9,821 nt of DNA from an uncultured Clostridia bacterium. Lineage in GTDB: Bacteria > Bacillota > Clostridia > Christensenellales > Borkfalkiaceae. The notes below the pieces were generated by a model, which was given only the letters and a program-made list of their open reading frames with translations, was not told the DNA's origin and ran no database searches. The number at the start of each line of letters is the position of its first letter. Position 1 is the first letter of the stretch. The stretch covers positions 1 to 9,821 of the forward strand of contig CAKQEE010000033.1 of assembly GCA_934230055.1 (NCBI GenBank). The letters run 5' to 3'. Of the stretch, positions 5,327-9,821 are shown piece after piece. The translations under genes and the position numbers were made by a program.

Positions 5327-7315
5327 ATGAAATGGTACAAAAACAATTACAGAAGGCACCTTCTCGATATGCACATAGAGGATTGGGATGACAGGTTCCT
5401 TTCCGAATTCGATCCCGAGAAGTATTTGGAGAATTTAAAGCGCGCGAAAATTCAATGCGCGATGATATATTTGCAGTCGCACGTGGGGCTTTGCAATTTC
5501 CCCACGAAGGTAGCCGCGGAACATAAAGCTTTCCGCGGAAACGAAAAAATAAAAAAGCTTGTAAAGCTTTGCCGCGAAGCGGGAATAAAGGTGGTGGGGT
5601 ATTACAGCCTTATACACAACAACTGGGCGGAAATAAATCACCCCGAATGGAAAATGACGGCAGCGGACGGACTTACCCCGCGCGAAAAAGGGGGAAGATA
5701 CGGCTTCGTGTGCCTCAACAACGCGGAATATCGCGAATTTTTGGTTGAGCAGATAAAGGAAATGCACGAAAATTTCGAGCTGGACGGTATGTTTTACGAT
5801 ATGCCTTTCTGGCCGGCGAGTTGCCGTTGCCCCGCGTGCCGCGCGCGCTGGGAAAAGGAAGTTGGCGGCGAAATGCCCGAGCCTTGTCTGACTTCTCCGC
5901 AATTCAAGATTTACGCGAAAAAATTACAGGAATGGATGGCGGAATTCTGCTCGTTCGTGGCGCAAAAAACGCACGAAATAATGCCCGACGTAAGCATAGA
6001 ATTCAACAATGCGGGAATAGTCGCCTTTGAATGGTACGCGGGTTCTACCGAAATGATTTCCGACGTGGCGGATTACGTCGGCGGCGATTTGTACGGCGAC
6101 CTTTCGGCGCATTCTTTTTCTTGCAAATATTTTTATTCCATAACGCAAAACCAACCGTTCGAGTATATGAACAGCCGTTGCGTAAGGCTTCAAGAGCATA
6201 CGGCGACCAAAGATCCGGAGTATCTGGAAACGGAAATCGCGCTTACCCGCGCGCACCACGGCGCGACCTTTATTATAGACGCGATAGACCCCGTCGGAAC
6301 GATGGACGAAAGGGTATACGAGCTTCTCGGCAAGCTTTTTTCGGAGCAGGAAACTTTGGAGCAGTATAACGTGGGCGACCCCGTTGCGGAAGTGGCGGTG
6401 TTTTTCGACAGCACCACGCAGTTCGACGGCGACGGCATAGGCTTCGGCAATAAAGAAGCGGCAATCGCGGCGACGAGAAGGCTTACGGAACGCCACGTTC
6501 CCGTAGCGGTTATAGGCAACGGGCATACGGGCGACCTTTCAAAGTATAAATGCGTAATCGCGCCGATGCTTCAAAACTTCGATAATCCCGAAATAGAAAA
6601 GTTTATCGAGTACGTGAACGCAGGCGGTAATCTTTATATAGACGGGGCGAGCGACGAGCGGCTCATAAAAAGGCTTCTCGGCGGCAAAAACGAGGGCTTT
6701 AACGGCACTTCGATGACTTATATCGCGCCGAAAGCAGGCTGCGAAAAAACTCTTTCCGATTTCAACGCGAAATATCCTATGCCGTTCAAGTATAAGCTTG
6801 CGGCGGTTTCCTGCGCGGAGGATTGCGAGATTTTGGCGACGTTGTCTCTCCCCGGAACGGTACCCGAAGACAATTTACACTTCGTATCCATTCACTCCAA
6901 CCCACCGTGGGAGGTTACCGAAATCCCCGCGATTATAAGAAGAAAAGTGGGTAAAGGTTGCGTAACGTGGTGCGCTGCGGCTATCGAAAAGGACGAAAGG
7001 GCGGCGTTCGGCAACGCGTTCCTTTCGCTTATCGACGATATGACGGGCGGTGACTACGCGGTTTCCGCAAAAGCTTCCAAAAATGTGGAAACGATAACAT
7101 TTAAAGCGAAAAACGCCTTTTACGTATCGGCGGTATCTTTAAGCGCGGACGCGCTTTGCGAATACCCCGTGGAAATAACGGTTAAAACGGAAGCTCTTCC
7201 CGTAAGCGTTAAAGAACTGATCTGCGGTAAGGAAATTCCTTTTGCGTTCGATAACGGCAAAGTTACCTTTAAGGACACGGTAAAGCTTCATTCTTCTTAC
7301 GAAATAAAACTGTAA
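5327..7315 (+). CDS. Putative glycoside hydrolase (GHL6/GH42-like, GH151-like plan)
   Basis: This 662-residue protein has no signal peptide and should act in the cytoplasm. Residues about 1-340 look like a TIM-barrel glycosidase domain of the hypothetical glycosyl hydrolase 6 type (GHL6): DPEKYLENLKRAK then YLQSHVGLCNFPTKV (48-62), KVVGYYSL (88-95), the strand LDGMFYDMPFW (152-162) with Asp153 and Asp158, and a C-x-C-x-x-C cluster at 166-171 that may bind a metal, as in some GH42 enzymes. Residues about 352-575 resemble the glutaminase-like GH42 trimerisation domain (VAVFFDS, VAVIGNGH, GNLYIDG), and about 580-662 form a small beta domain. This plan recalls the GH151 alpha-L-fucosidases and GH42-related proteins. 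The substrate is not assignable; fucosidase is only one guess. The SD AAAGGCGGT (5311-5319) is a one-base variant of the ideal. No sugar transporter or regulator gene is adjacent. Confidence 0.72.
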   Translation: MKWYKNNYRRHLLDMHIEDWDDRFLSEFDPEKYLENLKRAKIQCAMIYLQSHVGLCNFPTKVAAEHKAFRGNEKIKKLVKLCREAGIKVVGYYSLIHNNWAEINHPEWKMTAADGLTPREKGGRYGFVCLNNAEYREFLVEQIKEMHENFELDGMFYDMPFWPASCRCPACRARWEKEVGGEMPEPCLTSPQFKIYAKKLQEWMAEFCSFVAQKTHEIMPDVSIEFNNAGIVAFEWYAGSTEMISDVADYVGGDLYGDLSAHSFSCKYFYSITQNQPFEYMNSRCVRLQEHTATKDPEYLETEIALTRAHHGATFIIDAIDPVGTMDERVYELLGKLFSEQETLEQYNVGDPVAEVAVFFDSTTQFDGDGIGFGNKEAAIAATRRLTERHVPVAVIGNGHTGDLSKYKCVIAPMLQNFDNPEIEKFIEYVNAGGNLYIDGASDERLIKRLLGGKNEGFNGTSMTYIAPKAGCEKTLSDFNAKYPMPFKYKLAAVSCAEDCEILATLSLPGTVPEDNLHFVSIHSNPPWEVTEIPAIIRRKVGKGCVTWCAAAIEKDERAAFGNAFLSLIDDMTGGDYAVSAKASKNVETITFKAKNAFYVSAVSLSADALCEYPVEITVKTEALPVSVKELICGKEIPFAFDNGKVTFKDTVKLHSSYEIKL

Positions 7316-7340
7316 ATGAAAAAAAGAGAGACGGATTACG

Positions 7341-7370
7341 GCGGCGGCGATTTTTAATCGCCGCCGCTTT
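7341..7370 (+). terminator. GC-rich hairpin after the glycosidase, terminator-like
   Basis: Positions 7341-7352 pair perfectly with 7356-7367 (12 bp, GCGGCGGCGATT on the left arm) around a 3-base loop. Only TTT follows before AATAAAA, so the U tract is short. It probably ends or stabilises the glycosidase transcript before the independent glyA promoter, though termination may be incomplete. Confidence 0.65.
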
Positions 7371-7394
7371 AATAAAAAACCGGTAAAAAAGAAA

Positions 7395-7408
7395 AGCCGA
7401 AATCGGCT
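7395..7408. promoter_or_regulatory. Dyad AGCCGA-AA-TCGGCT upstream of glyA promoter
   Basis: Two 6-base arms face each other across a 2-base centre, ending 9 bases before the -35 box of the glyA promoter. The position fits an operator. On the minus strand the dyad is followed by TTTTCTTTTTT and would look like a small terminator, but no minus-strand gene lies upstream to use it. Confidence 0.3.
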
Positions 7409-7417
7409 GAAAAAAGA

Positions 7418-7447
7418 TTGTCTTTTAAATGCGGTTTGTGATACAAT
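7418..7447 (+). promoter_or_regulatory. Promoter for glyA
   Basis: A -35 box TTGTCT (7418-7423), an 18-base spacer and a -10 box TACAAT (7442-7447) are present, with TG at 7439-7440 making an extended -10. Transcription should start near 7454, leaving an 80-base leader before the glyA ATG. Confidence 0.75.
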
Positions 7448-7466
7448 ATTAAAAATACTCGAAAAT

Positions 7467-7513
7467 CTTGCCGCAGGGGCAAAAGCTTTGCCTCGCCTTT
7501 TACGGACAAGGCG
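7467..7513 (+). promoter_or_regulatory. Structured glyA leader with alternative pairings
   Basis: Two hairpins can form: 7476-7483 with 7487-7494 (8 bp including one G-T pair, loop AGC) and CGCCTT (7494-7499) with AAGGCG (7508-7513). A third pairing, CTTGCCG (7467-7473) with CGGACAAG (7503-7510, one bulged A), would enclose the first hairpin and exclude the second, because both need AAG at 7508-7510. The SD GGAGGAGG (7523-7530) lies just downstream. No known tetrahydrofolate, glycine or ZTP riboswitch consensus is recognised, so a regulatory role is only an inference from the folding. Confidence 0.35.
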
Positions 7514-7535
7514 CGAAAACGCGGAGGAGGTACTT

Positions 7536-8777
7536 ATGAAGAAATTTTTTGAAGAACTCGAAAGATACGACGCGGAGGTTGCCGCGGCTTGCGAAAAAGA
7601 GCTTAACCGTCAGCGCGGAAACATAGAGCTTATCGCTTCCGAAAACATAGTAAGTACCGCGGTTTTGCTTGCGGCGGGCGGCGTTTTGACCAATAAATAC
7701 GCGGAGGGATACCCTTCCAAAAGATATTACGGCGGTTGCGAATACGTAGACGTAGTAGAGGATATTGCGAGAGAACGCGCGAAAAAGCTTTTCGGCGCGG
7801 AGTACGCAAACGTTCAGCCGCACAGCGGAGCGAACGCGAATCTTGCCGTGTTCTTTGCTTTTTTACAGCCGCACGATACCGTTATGGGAATGAATCTTTC
7901 GCAGGGCGGGCATCTTTCCCACGGTTCTCCCGTAAATATTTCGGGCAAGTATTTCAACGTGGTGTCGTACGGTGTTTCACCGATAACGGAAAGAATAGAC
8001 TACGACGAAATGGAGCGTATCGCAAAAGAGTGTAAACCGAAACTTATAGTAGTCGGGGCTTCCGCCTATTCGAGGATTATAGACTTTAAGCGTTGCAGAG
8101 AAATCGCGGATGAGGTCGGCGCGATACTTATGGTGGATATGGCGCATATCGCGGGACTTGTAGCCGCGGGGCTTCATCCTTCTCCCGTGCCGTATGCGGA
8201 CGTAGTTACAACCACTACGCACAAAACGTTGCGCGGTCCTCGCGGCGGGCTTATTCTTTGCAAAGAAAAATACGGCAAAACGATTGATAAAGCCGTTTTC
8301 CCCGGAACGCAGGGCGGACCATTAATGCACATAATCGCGGCAAAAGCCGTCGCTCTCGGAGAGGCTTTAACGTCCGGATTCAAAGAATATCAAAAGCAAA
8401 TAATACTTAACGCCGCAACCCTTGCAAAGGGGCTTACGGAGCGCGGGGTAGACCTCGTTTCGGGCGGCACGGATAATCATCTTATGCTGTTAAAGCTCGT
8501 AAAGTTCGGCGTTACCGGCAAGGAGCTTGAAACGCGACTCGACGAGGTGCATATCACCGCGAACAAAAACACCATTCCGAACGATCCGAACAGCCCGTTC
8601 GTTACGAGCGGTTTGAGAATCGGTACGCCCGCAATCACTTCGAGAGGGTTTAAGGAAAAAGAATCGGAACTTATCGCCGAATGGATTTACCGCGCGATAA
8701 CTGACTTCGACGGCAGCAGAAAAGAAATAGAAGCGGGAGTGAAGGAACTTTGCGAAAAGTTCCCGATATATAACTAA
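7536..8777 (+). CDS. glyA: Serine hydroxymethyltransferase
   Basis: This PLP enzyme converts serine and tetrahydrofolate to glycine and 5,10-methylene-THF in the cytoplasm, the main entry of one-carbon units. The 413-residue length is standard. Diagnostic motifs are IELIASEN (30-37), NKYAEGYPSKRYYGG (53-67), QPHSGANAN (94-102), VDMAHIAGLVAAG (200-212) with Asp201 and His204, and the cofactor lysine Lys230 in TTTTHKTLRGPRGG (225-238). The FPGTQGGPLMH segment (255-265) and the C-terminal SGLRIGTPA (358-366) complete the set; no key residue is missing. I chose the ATG at 7536 because GGAGGAGG (7523-7530) is 5 bases upstream and the protein then starts like its family; an in-frame TTG at 7488 would add 16 unfamiliar residues. 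It has its own promoter and folded leader. fhs follows 62 bases downstream. Confidence 0.98.
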   Translation: MKKFFEELERYDAEVAAACEKELNRQRGNIELIASENIVSTAVLLAAGGVLTNKYAEGYPSKRYYGGCEYVDVVEDIARERAKKLFGAEYANVQPHSGANANLAVFFAFLQPHDTVMGMNLSQGGHLSHGSPVNISGKYFNVVSYGVSPITERIDYDEMERIAKECKPKLIVVGASAYSRIIDFKRCREIADEVGAILMVDMAHIAGLVAAGLHPSPVPYADVVTTTTHKTLRGPRGGLILCKEKYGKTIDKAVFPGTQGGPLMHIIAAKAVALGEALTSGFKEYQKQIILNAATLAKGLTERGVDLVSGGTDNHLMLLKLVKFGVTGKELETRLDEVHITANKNTIPNDPNSPFVTSGLRIGTPAITSRGFKEKESELIAEWIYRAITDFDGSRKEIEAGVKELCEKFPIYN

Positions 8778-8784
8778 ACTATTC

Positions 8785-8815
8785 GCGCGGCACTCATAAT
8801 GCCGCGCCGCTTTTT
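8785..8815 (+). terminator. Terminator-like hairpin between glyA and fhs
   Basis: GCGCGGCA (8785-8792) and TGCCGCGC (8800-8807) form a perfect 8-bp stem with a 7-base loop, followed after CGC by TTTTT (8811-8815). This fits an intrinsic terminator for glyA. As fhs begins only 25 bases after it, with no room for a standard promoter, the hairpin more likely gives partial termination or protects the glyA 3' end. Confidence 0.75.
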
Positions 8816-8839
8816 AATATTCGGAAGGGAGAAAGAAAA

Positions 8840-9821
8840 ATGCTTACTGATATAGAGATAGCGCGTAATTGTAAAATAAAACCCGTTTACGAAATAGCCG
8901 AAACTGCGGGAATAGACGAAAAGTATATAGAACCTTACGGCAAATATAAGGCAAAAATAGAAGTAAACGCCTTTTATGCCGACCTAAAAAAGGGCAAAAA
9001 TGCGGAAAATCTTAAAAAAGACGGAAAGCTCGTACTTGTTACCGCAATAAATCCCACGCCCGCGGGCGAGGGAAAAACCACCACCTCCATAGGTCTTGCA
9101 GACGCTTTGCGCCGTATCGGCAAAAAAACGGCGGTAGCTTTAAGGGAACCTTCGCTCGGTCCCGTGTTCGGCGTAAAAGGCGGCGCGGCGGGCGGCGGAT
9201 ATGCGCAAGTCGTTCCCATGGAAGATATAAATTTGCACTTTACGGGAGATTTCCACGCGATAGGCGCGGCGAACAATCTTATCGCCGCAATGCTCGATAA
9301 CCATATACATCAGGGAAACGCCCTTAAAATAGATACGCGAAGCATCGTTTGGAAAAGGTGCGTGGATATGAACGACCGTCAGCTTCGTTTCGTGGTAGAC
9401 GGACTCGGCGGCAAAAGCAACGGCGTTCCGAGAGAGGACGGATTCGATATAACGGTCGCAAGCGAGATAATGGCTGTTTTCTGCCTTGCGGAAAACTTAA
9501 AAGACCTTAAAACCCGCGTAAAGCGCATAATAGTCGCTTATAACGAAGAGGGTAAACCCGTTACCTGCGGAGACTTGAAAGCGGAAGGCGCGGTTACGGC
9601 TCTTCTTAAAGACGCTATAAAACCGAACCTTGTGCAGACCTTGGAAGGCACGCCCGCAATAGTACACGGCGGACCTTTTGCGAATATCGCACACGGCTGC
9701 AACTCTGTCATCGCAACCAAGCTTGCCTTAAAGCTCGGCGATTACGCAGTTACGGAAGCGGGGTTCGGCGCGGACCTCGGCGCGGAAAAATTTCTCGATA
9801 TAAAATGCAGACTTGCGAAAA
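8840..9821 (+). CDS. fhs: Formate-tetrahydrofolate ligase, N-terminal part
   Basis: This enzyme uses ATP to join formate to tetrahydrofolate, giving 10-formyl-THF for purine and formyl-methionine synthesis or for carbon fixation in acetogens. The first 327 residues are present and the frame runs off the window; the full family length is about 555. The nucleotide-binding loop TPAGEGKTTT is at residues 73-82, and the strongly conserved block from REPSLGPVFG (102-111) through GGAAGGGYAQVVPMEDINLH to FTGDFHAIGAANN follows at 114-146. Later family signatures include HGGPFANIAHG near residue 275. The ATG at 8840 follows AGGGAG (8826-8831) with an 8-base gap, and the protein starts MLTDIEIARN as in Clostridia homologues. 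It lies behind glyA, another THF gene, and probably shares its transcript. The gene continues beyond the window. Confidence 0.97.
   Translation, partial: MLTDIEIARNCKIKPVYEIAETAGIDEKYIEPYGKYKAKIEVNAFYADLKKGKNAENLKKDGKLVLVTAINPTPAGEGKTTTSIGLADALRRIGKKTAVALREPSLGPVFGVKGGAAGGGYAQVVPMEDINLHFTGDFHAIGAANNLIAAMLDNHIHQGNALKIDTRSIVWKRCVDMNDRQLRFVVDGLGGKSNGVPREDGFDITVASEIMAVFCLAENLKDLKTRVKRIIVAYNEEGKPVTCGDLKAEGAVTALLKDAIKPNLVQTLEGTPAIVHGGPFANIAHGCNSVIATKLALKLGDYAVTEAGFGADLGAEKFLDIKCRLAK

Noticed and set aside
7488..7535. Upstream TTG start for glyA adding 16 residues
   Set aside because: The extra residues are not family-like, overlap the leader hairpins, and the ATG at 7536 has an ideal GGAGGAGG site at a 5-base gap.
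8769..8774. TATAAC as a -10 box for a private fhs promoter
   Set aside because: No -35 box at a suitable distance, and transcription would start directly before the terminator-like hairpin.
7448..8839. Tetrahydrofolate, glycine or ZTP riboswitch ahead of glyA or fhs
   Set aside because: The leaders are short (about 80 and 62 bases) and none of the conserved cores I know for these classes is visible. Only unspecific hairpins are present.

Overview
The window looks like ordinary chromosome from an anaerobic, low-to-moderate GC Gram-positive bacterium of the Clostridia type. The grounds are strong purine-rich ribosome binding sites (AGGAGG-like), sigma-A type promoters, U-rich hairpin terminators, a glyA-fhs one-carbon pair typical of fermenting anaerobes, and a secreted protein with a Gram-positive-like signal peptide. 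Placement below class (an uncultured gut lineage is my guess) cannot be settled from the sequence. No tRNA, rRNA, CRISPR array, insertion sequence, phage or integrase gene is visible.

Layout. (1) 1-3554, plus strand: a tightly spaced run made of the tail of an ACT-domain protein, an amidohydrolase-2 family metal hydrolase (222-1037), a PLP-dependent class I/II aminotransferase (1039-2226), an unannotated 42-residue peptide (2260-2388) and a secreted two-domain protein (2406-3554). It closes at a strong terminator near 3607-3657. (2) 3812-5098, minus strand: an imidazolonepropionase-like amidohydrolase, convergent with the first block, with its own near-consensus promoter. (3) 5327-7315, plus strand: a large cytoplasmic glycoside hydrolase-like protein transcribed divergently from the amidohydrolase and followed by a GC-rich hairpin. 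(4) 7536 to the window end, plus strand: glyA (serine hydroxymethyltransferase) with its own promoter and a structured leader, then fhs (formate-tetrahydrofolate ligase, cut by the window edge). A terminator-like hairpin lies between glyA and fhs.

How the genes work together. glyA and fhs both feed the tetrahydrofolate one-carbon pool: serine/glycine gives 5,10-methylene-THF, and formate plus ATP gives 10-formyl-THF. The first block combines an amino-acid-sensing domain, a hydrolase and an aminotransferase, which suggests amino-acid or amide metabolism, but no substrate can be assigned. The peptide plus secreted protein pair at its end is the least explained part of the window. The glycoside hydrolase and its divergent amidohydrolase neighbour may serve sugar and peptide scavenging.

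Gaps: no gene-free stretch exceeds 300 bases. 3555-3811 holds two hairpins and an AT-rich stretch (3658-3811) in which I recognise nothing else. 5099-5326 holds two divergent promoters. 7316-7535 holds a terminator-like hairpin, a dyad, a promoter and a folded leader. I see no dramatic new system; the best leads are the small peptide with its secreted neighbour, and the alternative pairings in the glyA leader.
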